64,000 nt of DNA from the NCBI GenBank assembly GCA_017407645.1, contig JAFQWE010000012.1, positions 29,180 through 93,179 on the forward strand. Reading direction: 5' to 3'. This stretch comes from Clostridia bacterium. GTDB lineage: Bacteria > Bacillota > Clostridia > Oscillospirales > Acutalibacteraceae. The position numbers and the translations under genes are program-made. Position 1 is the stretch's first letter. Each line of letters starts with the position of its first letter. The notes beneath the pieces were generated by a model that saw nothing but the letters and a program-made list of their open reading frames with translations, did not search any database and was not told the DNA's origin. Of the stretch, positions 43,487 to 50,877 are shown piece by piece.

Positions 43487-44256
43487 CAAACCTTCCAGGG
43501 TGCTTTTCCCGATTCCCACAAAGCCTCAAGTTGTTGTTTATCTCTGAGTGTATCCATACACTGCCAGAATCCGTTGTGCTTATAAGCGCAAAGCTGACCT
43601 TCATGAGCCGCACTCTCAAGAGGCGTCCTCTCTAAAACAGTTGAATCGCCTTCTATGTAATCAAAAATTTTAGGCTCTAAAACCATAAAGCCTGCATTTA
43701 TCCAGTCACCGTCATTTTTGGTTTTTTCTCTGAAATCGTTAATATTGTCTTCACCATCAATTTCAAGCACGCCAAAACGGTTGTTAGGCTGATAGGCAGT
43801 CATAGTAACCATTTTTTTGTGGCTGTTATGATGCTCCACCAACTTGGCAATATCAACGTTGCTGACACCATCGCCATAAGTCAGCATAAACGGCTCATCA
43901 CCGATATAATCCCTAATACGCTTAACTCTGCCACCGGTCATAGTATTAAGACCTGTGTCAACAAGTGTTACACGCCAAGGCTCTGCCACGTTGGTATGAA
44001 CAGTCATTTCGCCTCCTTGTGAAAAGTCAAAGGTAATATCGCTGGTGTGCATATAATAATCAGCAAAAAACTCTTTGATAACGTGCTGCTTATATCCACA
44101 GCAAATCACAAAGTCGTTATATCCATAGTGAGAATACTGCTTCATAATATGCCATAAAATAGGCATATCCCCTATTTCAATCATAGGCTTGGGTTTAAGG
44201 TGAGATTCTTCTGATATTCTTGTTCCAAAACCGCCTGCGAGTATAACCACTTTCAT
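43483..44256 (-). CDS. rfbF: Glucose-1-phosphate cytidylyltransferase
   Basis: 257 residues, family-standard length. Nucleotidyltransferase start MKVVILAGGFGTRISEESHLKPKPMIEIG, metal-binding LTYGDGVSNVD near 124 and the RfbF-typical NNRFGVLEI and GFWQCMDTLRD. It makes CDP-glucose from CTP and glucose-1-phosphate, the first step of the cluster. 14 bp downstream of the glycosyltransferase gene. Confidence 0.95.
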   Translation of the reverse strand: MKVVILAGGFGTRISEESHLKPKPMIEIGDMPILWHIMKQYSHYGYNDFVICCGYKQHVIKEFFADYYMHTSDITFDFSQGGEMTVHTNVAEPWRVTLVDTGLNTMTGGRVKRIRDYIGDEPFMLTYGDGVSNVDIAKLVEHHNSHKKMVTMTAYQPNNRFGVLEIDGEDNINDFREKTKNDGDWINAGFMVLEPKIFDYIEGDSTVLERTPLESAAHEGQLCAYKHNGFWQCMDTLRDKQQLEALWESGKAPWKVW

Positions 44257-44270
44257 TACCGATTACTCCT

Positions 44271-45239
44271 TTAAACATATTTAGATATTCTCTTTACAAC
44301 CCATATAGGTAAAACTTTCAAGACAAAATATTTTGCATTTCGTTTCTTAAGGCTTTTGCTTTTAACATAAGGCTTGGAAATATCCATCTTCCAATCCGAC
44401 AAATCGTTTATCTTTAAAAAGACTTCTTTCATTGGATGATCACTGTTGGAAAACCAAGGACGAATATACTGCAAACCGCCGGCATAATGAATGATAGCCG
44501 GTGAGGATATTGCTTCATCGATTTGCGCTTGTGTATGGCTGTACGGATTGTTCTTATATGCGGCAACAGTTGCTGCAGAAAAATAAAGCATATACGGTGA
44601 AATATTGTATCGCACAGGCAAATATCCAATCTTATCTGCAAATAATATATTGTAAATTCGCTCGCAAAGAGTGGTTGCTTTGCAATTGGCATTGGCAAGT
44701 ATAAACTCCACAATATCCTTTTGCACATTTTCTTTGCGCATCAAATCAAGATTGAAATAGTTAAGTCCGCCGTTTAGATACATCGGGCGTTCATCCGAAT
44801 AGGGTTCCACACTCTTATGACAATTTATAGGGTTGCCCACCCCTACAACATATTTTTCCGAAATATCCGTTTGAAAAATCTCACTTATATCTCCGCACAC
44901 AAACATATCCGATTCCATGCACAATATCCTATCAACATCCTGAAAGGCTTTGCATGAGGATAAAAATAATTTGAAACTTACATTTCTTGAGCCACCCCAA
45001 GACGGAAGCACACTTTCGTTTTCGCCGATTACATCGTCAAGAGGAATAAAATTTATTGTGCGATTATATTTTTCAGCCAAAGCTAACAACTTATTTTTTG
45101 ATTCCTGACAGATATTTTCCTCAACTATGTAAATAGTTATATCTTCCACCTGTTTGTGATTCTCAAACAACGAAAGAATAGATAAGTATGTTATGTGCGC
45201 AAAGGCATCACTGCTTGAAAAAGCAACATTCATTCTCAC
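44271..45239 (-). CDS. Glycosyltransferase family 8
   Basis: 322 residues. VAFSSSDAFAHITYLSILSL at the start, the DxD-type metal motif in MESDMFVCGDISE near 106, YLNGGLNYFNLDLMR near 154 and HYAGGLQYIRPW near 262 are typical of GT8 retaining transferases. It would transfer a hexose from a nucleotide sugar to a surface glycan. It leads the CDP-sugar operon. The start is probably the GTG at 45239, 8 bases after GGGGGGAG; the ATG two codons later is the alternative. A/T content is higher than in its neighbours. Confidence 0.85.
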   Translation of the reverse strand: MRMNVAFSSSDAFAHITYLSILSLFENHKQVEDITIYIVEENICQESKNKLLALAEKYNRTINFIPLDDVIGENESVLPSWGGSRNVSFKLFLSSCKAFQDVDRILCMESDMFVCGDISEIFQTDISEKYVVGVGNPINCHKSVEPYSDERPMYLNGGLNYFNLDLMRKENVQKDIVEFILANANCKATTLCERIYNILFADKIGYLPVRYNISPYMLYFSAATVAAYKNNPYSHTQAQIDEAISSPAIIHYAGGLQYIRPWFSNSDHPMKEVFLKINDLSDWKMDISKPYVKSKSLKKRNAKYFVLKVLPIWVVKRISKYV

Positions 45240-45359
45240 GGTGCATTCTCCCCCCAATATAATCAATTTATTATAACATATTGAAAAATAAAATTCAACC
45301 GTTAAAAAGTTGATTCACGTTAATTTAAGTTATGTTTTGTCACCTTTCACATTATCTTG

Positions 45360-45388
45360 TTGCGAAATTGCATTAAGTGTGATACAAT
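45360..45388 (+). promoter_or_regulatory. Promoter of the pyridoxamine kinase/VanZ pair
   Basis: TTGCGA (45360-45365), 17 bp spacer, TACAAT (45383-45388), then AAGGAGGT before the ATG at 45417. Confidence 0.75.
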
Positions 45389-45416
45389 GCTTTTATCAAA
45401 AAAAGGAGGTAGTGTT

Positions 45417-46265
45417 ATGAAACGGGTTATGACCATTCAGGATATTTCTTGCATCGGCAAATGCTCACTTACAGTGGCACTGCCTATTCTTTCTGCGGCA
45501 GGGCTTGAAACGGCGGTTATTCCCACTGCCCTTTTATCCACCCACACCGCTTTTGACCGATTTGAATTTTTTGATCTTACCGATAAAATCCAACCTATTG
45601 CCGACCATTTGTATGACGAGGGTTTTAAGTTTGACGCTATTTACACAGGTTACCTTGGCTCTTTTGAGCAGTTAAACACGGTCAGTGATTTTATCGACCG
45701 CTTCAAAGCAGAGGATACCCTTGTGGTTGTTGACCCCGTTATGGGTGACAACGGCAAGCTGTATGCAGGCTTTGACCAAAATTTTGCACGCAGTATGTCA
45801 GGCCTTTGCAAAAAGGCAGACGTAATCATACCCAACCTTACCGAAAGCGCCTTCTTGTTGGGGCTTGATGAAGTGCCACAAAATCCTGATTTGGACGCCG
45901 TCCAAAAAATGCTTATTGACCTTACAAGGCTTGGCCCTAGGGTTGCCCTTATGACAGGTGTTTCAAACGAGGAAGGTCAGCTTGGCGCTATGGGATACGA
46001 CAGTAAGTCGGGCAACTTTTTCGGTAGCTTTTGTGAGCATATCAAGGCGACCTTTCACGGCACGGGGGATATTTTTGCCAGTGCTTTTGTAGGTGCTGCT
46101 CTCGGTGGTGCACCCCTTGATGAAGCAACTGAAACGGCGGTGCAGTTTACCTCACGCTCAATCAAAGCCACCCTTGACGATAAGGATGGCAGATGGTACG
46201 GCGTAAATTTTGAATTTGCTCTGCCTTGGTATATAAATCACTTAAAGGAGGCGGATTACAATTAG
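45417..46265 (+). CDS. Pyridoxal/pyridoxamine kinase-like (ribokinase superfamily)
   Basis: 282 residues: MKRVMTIQDISCIGKCSLTVALPILSAAG start, VVVDPVMGDNGKLY near 104, IPNLTESAFLLG near 137 and the anion-hole phrase FHGTGDIFASAF near 219 with its catalytic Asp. This is the layout of PdxK/PdxY-type kinases that phosphorylate B6 vitamers. The ATG follows AAGGAGGT by 6 bases. Confidence 0.9.
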   Translation: MKRVMTIQDISCIGKCSLTVALPILSAAGLETAVIPTALLSTHTAFDRFEFFDLTDKIQPIADHLYDEGFKFDAIYTGYLGSFEQLNTVSDFIDRFKAEDTLVVVDPVMGDNGKLYAGFDQNFARSMSGLCKKADVIIPNLTESAFLLGLDEVPQNPDLDAVQKMLIDLTRLGPRVALMTGVSNEEGQLGAMGYDSKSGNFFGSFCEHIKATFHGTGDIFASAFVGAALGGAPLDEATETAVQFTSRSIKATLDDKDGRWYGVNFEFALPWYINHLKEADYN

Positions 46266-46779
46266 CGTTCAGTGGATTAAAGACCATAAACGGCAAATTA
46301 CATCTGCTCTTTTTTGGATTTTAACTGTGGCGTGGATGATTTTTATCTTTTGTATGTCTGCTAAAGACGCCACTAAGTCAGGCAAAATGAGTGGTGGCTT
46401 GATAAGGCGAATTGCCCCGCTTATAAACCATAAGTTTCACCTTCTTGACGAGGTGGCGCAAACAACCTTTGTTGAGTCTTTGCAAGACGTTGTGCGCACT
46501 CTTGCACATTTTTTTGAGTTCACTCTGCTTGGTGTGTTGAGCTTTTTCTCTTTTAGATTTACCCTCAACTGCCGAAAAAAAGGTGTTATTTATGGTGTTT
46601 TGATGGGTTGGCTTTATGCCCTGAGTGACGAAATTCATCAGATATTTGTGCCCGGTCGCACCTTTCAGTTAAAGGATATTCTGGTTGATTGCGGAGGAAT
46701 TTTGCTTGGTGCCTCAGCGGCTTTTCTTTTGTGTAAGTTTATAGAATGGATAATCAAAAAGCGTAGCGTTCGCATCTGA
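46261..46779 (+). CDS. VanZ-family membrane protein, probable AUU start
   Basis: 172 residues if started at the ATT at 46261. VanZ hallmarks: FCMSAKDATKSGKMSGGL after the first membrane segment, HFFEFTLLGVL, and SDEIHQIFVPGRTFQLKDILVDCGGILLG. The frame has no ATG/GTG/TTG before a GTG at 46327, which would cut into the first membrane segment and has no ribosome site. The ATT lies 9 bases after AAAGGAGG and overlaps the kinase stop codon by three bases. VanZ proteins are small membrane proteins, some linked to glycopeptide tolerance; role here unknown. Confidence 0.8.
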   Translation: MSVQWIKDHKRQITSALFWILTVAWMIFIFCMSAKDATKSGKMSGGLIRRIAPLINHKFHLLDEVAQTTFVESLQDVVRTLAHFFEFTLLGVLSFFSFRFTLNCRKKGVIYGVLMGWLYALSDEIHQIFVPGRTFQLKDILVDCGGILLGASAAFLLCKFIEWIIKKRSVRI

Positions 46780-46792
46780 ACACTACGCTTTA
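46758..46792 (+). terminator. Terminator of the kinase/VanZ pair
   Basis: AAAGCGTAG pairs with CTACGCTTT, with an inner GTTC/GAAC pairing, followed by AATTATT. The 5' arm lies in the last codons of the VanZ gene. Confidence 0.75.
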
Positions 46793-46828
46793 ATTATTAG
46801 GCTCCCTCTGACGAGGGAGGCTTTGTTT

Positions 46829-46926
46829 AGTGAAATAGTTGTTTTGCAACAGTTAAATTAAATTTGCAAGCGTGCCACAAGGCACATTTAGCTCTGAAAG
46901 AATTTAGCTGCAAAGCAATGCTTTGC
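46829..46926. repeat. Palindromic linker array D (AGCTAAATT family, short 2+2 form)
   Basis: Left linkers AGTGAAATA (46829) and AGTTAAATT (46851); right linkers ATTTAGCT (46886) and AATTTAGCT (46901). Between them are GTTG/CAAC, a centre starting AAATTTGCAAGC, GTGCC/GGCAC and CTGAAAG. The array closes with GCAAAGCAATGCTTTGC (46910-46926), directly against the stop codon of the next gene. A separate hairpin (CTCCCTC/GAGGGAG, about 46802-46819) precedes it. Confidence 0.75.
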
Positions 46927-47100
46927 TTAATCCTCATTCTCTATTTCTTCAAGTGCCATTCGCACTGCCGCAATTACAAAAGCAGAAAAAGTGCAATCTT
47001 TGCCTTGAATGGCCTTTTCAACCTGTTCAATAACATCGTTGGGGAAACGGACCGTTTTGTTGGTTGTTGGGGGTACTGACGGAATTTTAAATTTGCTCAT
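46927..47100 (-). CDS. Small ribbon-helix-helix-like protein (YlcI/YnfO type)
   Basis: 57 residues from the ATG at 47100 (AGAGG upstream): KIPSVPPTTNKTVRFPNDVIEQ followed by a helix-rich FSAFVIAAVRMALEEIENED. The pattern strand-helix-helix with VRFP at the strand fits Arc/MetJ-type DNA-binding proteins, often repressors or antitoxins. Its stop codon abuts the closing hairpin of array D. Start alternatives upstream have no ribosome site. Confidence 0.75.
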   Translation of the reverse strand: MSKFKIPSVPPTTNKTVRFPNDVIEQVEKAIQGKDCTFSAFVIAAVRMALEEIENED

Positions 47101-47210
47101 AACATACCTCTGCAATACATTTGTCATATATATCGTAACGCAAAATGTATACAAATTATGCATTGCACTTGTCTTGCAGTTGTGCTATTATAATCTTCGA
47201 GGTGTTATTT

Positions 47211-47330
47211 ATGGCAGAATTTTGCTTAGATTGTTGGAACAAAATCAATGGAGCCAATAAGCCTGAAAGTGTTTTTTCTAGTTGCATAAATAGAAAAAAC
47301 CGTAGCAACGCTACGGTTTTACACATTTAA
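47211..47330 (+). CDS. Short Cys-rich ORF, possibly a truncated zinc-ribbon protein
   Basis: 39 residues beginning MAEFCLDCWNKINGANKPES. This start resembles small clostridial proteins that continue with a second CxxC pair, but here the frame runs through a terminator hairpin (47296-47320) and ends, so the second pair is missing. GAGGTG is 5 bases before the ATG, and TTGCAC (47163) with TATTAT (47186) at 17 bp makes a promoter. It is either a truncated gene or a very small protein. Confidence 0.45.
   Translation: MAEFCLDCWNKINGANKPESVFSSCINRKNRSNATVLHI
47296..47320. terminator. Bidirectional terminator between the Cys-rich ORF and the XRE gene
   Basis: AAAACCGTAGC pairs with GCTACGGTTTT around AAC; it overlaps the end of both convergent genes. 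Confidence 0.75.
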
Positions 47331-47552
47331 TATATCTTCAAACTTTGTGTTAAGAATTTTGCTAATCAAAATAATCTCGTCCGGATAAAGATGCCGTTGA
47401 CCAACTTCAATTTTTGCAATAGCGCTTCTGGTAATATCGCACCCCTCTAATTGCATTTTTGCAGCCAATAGTTCTTGTGTAAAATTGGCTTTTATTCGCA
47501 GTTTTCTAATATTTTCGCCAACTTTCTTTTCCACTGCCGCGTTCATTGTCAC
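47319..47552 (-). CDS. XRE-family helix-turn-helix regulator
   Basis: 77 residues, essentially one Cro/CI-type domain: VGENIRKLRIKANFTQELLAAKMQ, then DITRSAIAKIEVGQRHLYPDEIILISKIL. The start is the GTG at 47552 close to AAAGGA, or the ATG two codons later. It lies divergent from the SLOG-domain gene. A perfect palindrome in the shared promoter region (47622-47639) is a likely binding site. Confidence 0.88.
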   Translation of the reverse strand: MTMNAAVEKKVGENIRKLRIKANFTQELLAAKMQLEGCDITRSAIAKIEVGQRHLYPDEIILISKILNTKFEDILNV

Positions 47553-47587
47553 ATCATTCCTTTGTGCTTATTTAAGAGCAAAAGTAT

Positions 47588-47616
47588 TTGACAATATTAT
47601 ATATAAATGTTATAAT
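47588..47616 (+). promoter_or_regulatory. Promoter of the SLOG-domain gene
   Basis: TTGACA (47588-47593), 17 bp spacer, TATAAT (47611-47616): near consensus. Confidence 0.85.
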
Positions 47617-47621
47617 TTTAA

Positions 47622-47639
47622 TGCACCTATATAAGTGCA
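47622..47639. promoter_or_regulatory. Candidate operator for the XRE regulator
   Basis: TGCAC and GTGCA arms around CTATATAA form an 18 bp inverted repeat just past the -10 box, where a bound repressor would block transcription of the SLOG-domain gene. Confidence 0.55.
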
Positions 47640-47660
47640 CACAAACATGGGGTGGTTATT

Positions 47661-48026
47661 TTGATTAAAAAAGTAGTAATTGCTGGATGCAGATACTATA
47701 ATGATTACGCACAGGCAAAGCACTTTATTGATAGTTGTCTTTCAAACATACGAAAAGAAAACAACATCGTAATCGTTTCTGGTGGTGCAAAAGGTGCCGA
47801 CTTTCTTGGTGAACTTTACGCCAAGGAAAACGGATTTGATATTGAGAAACACCCTGCTGATTGGAATAAATACGGAAAAAAAGCAGGTCCTATGAGAAAC
47901 AAAGAAATGGCAATCAATTGCGATTTCGTCATTTGTTTTTGGGATGGTAAAAGTAAGGGTACTAAATCAATGATTGATTTTGCAAAATTATATAACAAAC
48001 CTATAAGAGTAAAAAAGATATTGTAA
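47661..48026 (+). CDS. SLOG-domain protein, DUF2493/YspA-like
   Basis: 121 residues of Rossmann-like SLOG type: VVIAGCRYYNDY at the start, VSGGAKGADFLGELYAKENG near 40, the GPMRNKEMA helix near 76 and DFVICFWDGKSKGTKSMI near 88. DprA/YpsA-type SLOG domains bind nucleotides or their derivatives, and this subfamily is common in phage and mobile islets. The start is TTG at 47661, 5 bases after GGGGTGG; the GTG at 47652 lies within that site. Confidence 0.85.
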   Translation: MIKKVVIAGCRYYNDYAQAKHFIDSCLSNIRKENNIVIVSGGAKGADFLGELYAKENGFDIEKHPADWNKYGKKAGPMRNKEMAINCDFVICFWDGKSKGTKSMIDFAKLYNKPIRVKKIL

Positions 48027-48027
48027 A

Positions 48028-48056
48028 AAAGACGCTTTCGAAATGAAAGCGTCTTT
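48028..48056 (+). terminator. Terminator of the SLOG-domain gene
   Basis: AAAGACGCTTTC (48028-48039) pairs with GAAAGCGTCTTT (48045-48056), followed by TT. Confidence 0.85.
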
Positions 48057-48061
48057 TTCGC

Positions 48062-48146
48062 GTTTGCGGTAGCAAACATATCGCAGTTTAAAAACTATAT
48101 CGCAAATCCCGAAAGGGATTTATATCGCTGCAAAGCAATGCTTTGC
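48062..48146. repeat. Palindromic linker array E (ATATCGC family, one-sided)
   Basis: Three exact ATATCGC linkers (48078, 48097, 48122) separate four perfect palindromes: GTTTGC/GCAAAC (48062-48077), AGTTT/AAACT (48085-48096), AAATCCC/GGGATTT around GAAA (48104-48121) and GCAAAGCAATGCTTTGC (48130-48146). On the minus strand the linker reads GCGATAT, close to the GTGATATT core of arrays A and B. The last palindrome is identical to that of array D and touches the stop codon of the ABC gene. Confidence 0.8.
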
Positions 48147-50339
48147 TTAGTCCTCATTATCCCCTTTAATTCTATGGAGCTTTGACTGTGCGTTTATCAG
48201 TGAATAATAAATACCCTTCTTTTCAAGCAGTTGGTCGTGAGTGCCAACCTCGGCAACCTTATGGTCGTTAAGCACTATAATTCTGTCGGCGTGGCGCAAG
48301 GTTGACAGACGGTGTGCAATCGCAAAGGTTGTTCTGCCACCTGTAAGACGCTCAATCGCCTGTTGCACCAGTTCTTCACTTTCAGTATCAAGGGCGCTGG
48401 TTGCCTCATCAAGAATGAGCAATTTGGGATTGGCAAGAATAGCCCGTGCAATAGCAATACGCTGACGCTCACCGCCCGAAACGTTGCCGCCTCGCTCGGT
48501 AATATAGGTATCGTAGCCGTCGGGTAATCGGCAGATAAAATCGTGGGCGTTTGCCATTTTTGCGGCGGCAATCACCTGCTGGCGAGTAGCATCGGGACGG
48601 GCATAGCGGATATTCGCACCGATGGTGCCCGAAAACATAACCGTATCCTGAAGCACAACACCGATTTGGCGGTGCAAATCGGCATTGCTGATTTCACGCA
48701 GGTCAACGCCGTCAATAGTGATACTGCCCGAATCCACGTCATAAAGGCGCATAAGTAGATTGATAAGGGTGGATTTGCCCACGCCCGAAGCACCAACAAG
48801 ACCCACCATTTCACCTGATTTTACGGTAAAGTTTATGTTTTCAAGAACAGGCTCACCCGGGTCATAGCCAAAGGTTACGTTTTTAAATTCAACCTCACCG
48901 TTACCCTTGCACTCCTTGGGGTTGGGGGCATCCTTAATATCGGGCTCCTCATCCAGAATCTCGTACATTCGGTCAAGGGAGTTTAACATTCTCATTATCA
49001 TTCGTGGCAGGTGAGCCATCCATCTCATTGGGCCGTAAAACATAGCGGCATATGCGATAAACTGTTGCAGAGTTCCCACCGTCATATTGTCCTTGAGCAC
49101 TTCAATTCCGCCAAAATAGGTGGCAAAGTGAACGCCAAGTCCCATAACCAACGTTATTATGGGAAAAAAGATAGCCCAAAAACACTCGTTACGGCTATTG
49201 ATTCGGGCAAGCTCGTTTGACTGCTCGTTGAATTTTTCCGCTTCGCGTCCCTCACAGCCAAAGGATTTTACAACGCGAATGCCCGAAATAACGTCTTGCA
49301 GACGGCTTTTCATACTGTCGCCTTTTCTGCCCTGCGCCCAAAACATTCGGTGTATGCGCTTGTGGAACATTCGGCTCATAATAATAATGGCAGGGGTGAA
49401 TATTATTACAAGCACCGCTAACTTCCAATTTATAGCGAACATACAAAATACCGCGCCCACCATGGTGATTAGGTTAGAGAACATATTGCCAAAGCAACGC
49501 TCCATAAAATCACGAACGGCATTGGTGTCAAAGGTTATGCGATGCATAAGCTCGCCTGTGGGACGACTGCCGATATAAGACATTGACAAGGACTGTATCT
49601 TCTTAAATAGCTTTGAGCGCAAGTCCATACTCATCAGTGAGCCAAGACGGACGCTAAGCACGTTTTTGCCAATGGTACAGCCAATCTGAAGGGCTGTAAT
49701 AATAATCATAATTGCAAAAAAAGGAAGCACGTCGGCAACTGTACCCTTGCCGCTTCTTAAATAGTCGTCGATAAGTATTTTTTGTATGTTTTGGTGATAA
49801 AGGGCGCAGAAGGTAACGCCCACCATCATCAAAGATATGAGTAAAAGTCGCAGAATATATGGTTTACATAAATCGTAAAATCGATTAAAGCGTACACTTG
49901 TTTTGCGGCATTTGGGACAAGCACCGCCGATAAGCAAGGTGCCGCAATCGTCGCAATATTTTTCTTTGCCTCTGCCTGCAATTTGCTCTTGCCAGCCTGC
50001 CGCATCACGCTTCAGGGCGGTGACAAATTCTGAAAAGCGCTCGCTGTGGCGCAGACTGGCGCGGGCAATTATATAGGGGGCGCCGCTATCATCCAAGGCG
50101 GTTATGGCACCGCACCCCACCATTGCTTCGTATTTAATTGAGGCAAGACTGCTAAGAGGAATCTTTTTTGCCTTGCCGTCTTGCAAAACAAACAAATTCC
50201 CCTGTGCTACAACTATATAGCCCAATTGATAGTCACCTTTTTGGCCTAAATCAAAGGGTATGCAGTAGTCAATCAAGCCTTTGTCGGATATGGGAAGTAA
50301 CCCTAACATATCCGACGGTAATCTTTTGTGAAGATTCAT
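48147..50339 (-). CDS. ABC exporter half-transporter with N-terminal sensor-like domain and zinc ribbon
   Basis: 730 residues. 1-115: a beta-rich domain also found on the partner ABC protein. 129-144: zinc ribbon CDDCG...CPKC. About 165-450: six membrane segments of an ABC exporter. About 480-720: ATPase with Walker A GASGVGKS, Q-loop, signature NVSGGE, Walker B LLILDEATSALD. It is a type IV exporter half that probably pairs with the protein encoded at 50878. GAGG lies 7 bases before the ATG. Substrate unknown. Confidence 0.9.
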   Translation of the reverse strand: MNLHKRLPSDMLGLLPISDKGLIDYCIPFDLGQKGDYQLGYIVVAQGNLFVLQDGKAKKIPLSSLASIKYEAMVGCGAITALDDSGAPYIIARASLRHSERFSEFVTALKRDAAGWQEQIAGRGKEKYCDDCGTLLIGGACPKCRKTSVRFNRFYDLCKPYILRLLLISLMMVGVTFCALYHQNIQKILIDDYLRSGKGTVADVLPFFAIMIIITALQIGCTIGKNVLSVRLGSLMSMDLRSKLFKKIQSLSMSYIGSRPTGELMHRITFDTNAVRDFMERCFGNMFSNLITMVGAVFCMFAINWKLAVLVIIFTPAIIIMSRMFHKRIHRMFWAQGRKGDSMKSRLQDVISGIRVVKSFGCEGREAEKFNEQSNELARINSRNECFWAIFFPIITLVMGLGVHFATYFGGIEVLKDNMTVGTLQQFIAYAAMFYGPMRWMAHLPRMIMRMLNSLDRMYEILDEEPDIKDAPNPKECKGNGEVEFKNVTFGYDPGEPVLENINFTVKSGEMVGLVGASGVGKSTLINLLMRLYDVDSGSITIDGVDLREISNADLHRQIGVVLQDTVMFSGTIGANIRYARPDATRQQVIAAAKMANAHDFICRLPDGYDTYITERGGNVSGGERQRIAIARAILANPKLLILDEATSALDTESEELVQQAIERLTGGRTTFAIAHRLSTLRHADRIIVLNDHKVAEVGTHDQLLEKKGIYYSLINAQSKLHRIKGDNED

Positions 50340-50354
50340 CCTTAAACCTCGTCG

Positions 50355-50876
50355 TCAGATATATAAATCAAGTTTCTTTTGTTCCCGTCGTGTGAACTTG
50401 GTTAAATCGGCAATTTCAAATCGGTTGCCGTCAACGTCGGTAAAAATAATCCGCGTATCGCTAAGGCGGATAACTGCATCACTGCCACCCCTTATAACAA
50501 AGGTGCATCTGCCTTTATCGGTGTCGCAATCAAAGGTGGTGGTGCCGTTGGCATCAACCGCAGAGTGCAGTTTTGTGATTTTTGGGGTGAAATAGCGCAA
50601 ATTTATCTGTGTGCGAATCATATCGGCTATATCTTGGGGGAATTCAAGCAAATTCTCTATCATACCGATTTCGCGGTGTTTGCCCGATGACTCCCTCACC
50701 GAAATATAAACGTCGGGGGCAGACAGAGGAAATGCGCGGCAAAAATCGGCGCGAGGATAAAAATTACCCTCAAACTGCACCGAAACAAAGCCACCCTCTG
50801 TTTTTTCAAAGGTTGCATTTTGGGCGGTAATATATTTGGTTTCAAAGGTGTTTTCAACTGTAATAATTTCACTCAT
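50355..50876 (-). CDS. DUF1854-family protein between two ABC half-transporters
   Basis: 173 residues, soluble, no signal. It matches the DUF1854 pattern as I recall it: FYPRADFCRAFPLSAPDVYISVR, EIGMIENLLEFPQDIADMIR, and a final RIIFTDVDGNRFEIADLTKF. This family is usually found beside ABC exporters with similar N-terminal extensions; its function is not established. The ATG at 50876 overlaps the end of the upstream ABC gene, which supplies GGGGG as ribosome site. It probably regulates or completes the transporter. Confidence 0.8.
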   Translation of the reverse strand: MSEIITVENTFETKYITAQNATFEKTEGGFVSVQFEGNFYPRADFCRAFPLSAPDVYISVRESSGKHREIGMIENLLEFPQDIADMIRTQINLRYFTPKITKLHSAVDANGTTTFDCDTDKGRCTFVIRGGSDAVIRLSDTRIIFTDVDGNRFEIADLTKFTRREQKKLDLYI

Positions 50877-50877
50877 A

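Noticed and set aside
46927-47552. Toxin-antitoxin module formed by the RHH and XRE proteins
   Set aside because: No toxin-like partner is seen beside either gene, and the two are separated by a divergent ORF and terminator.
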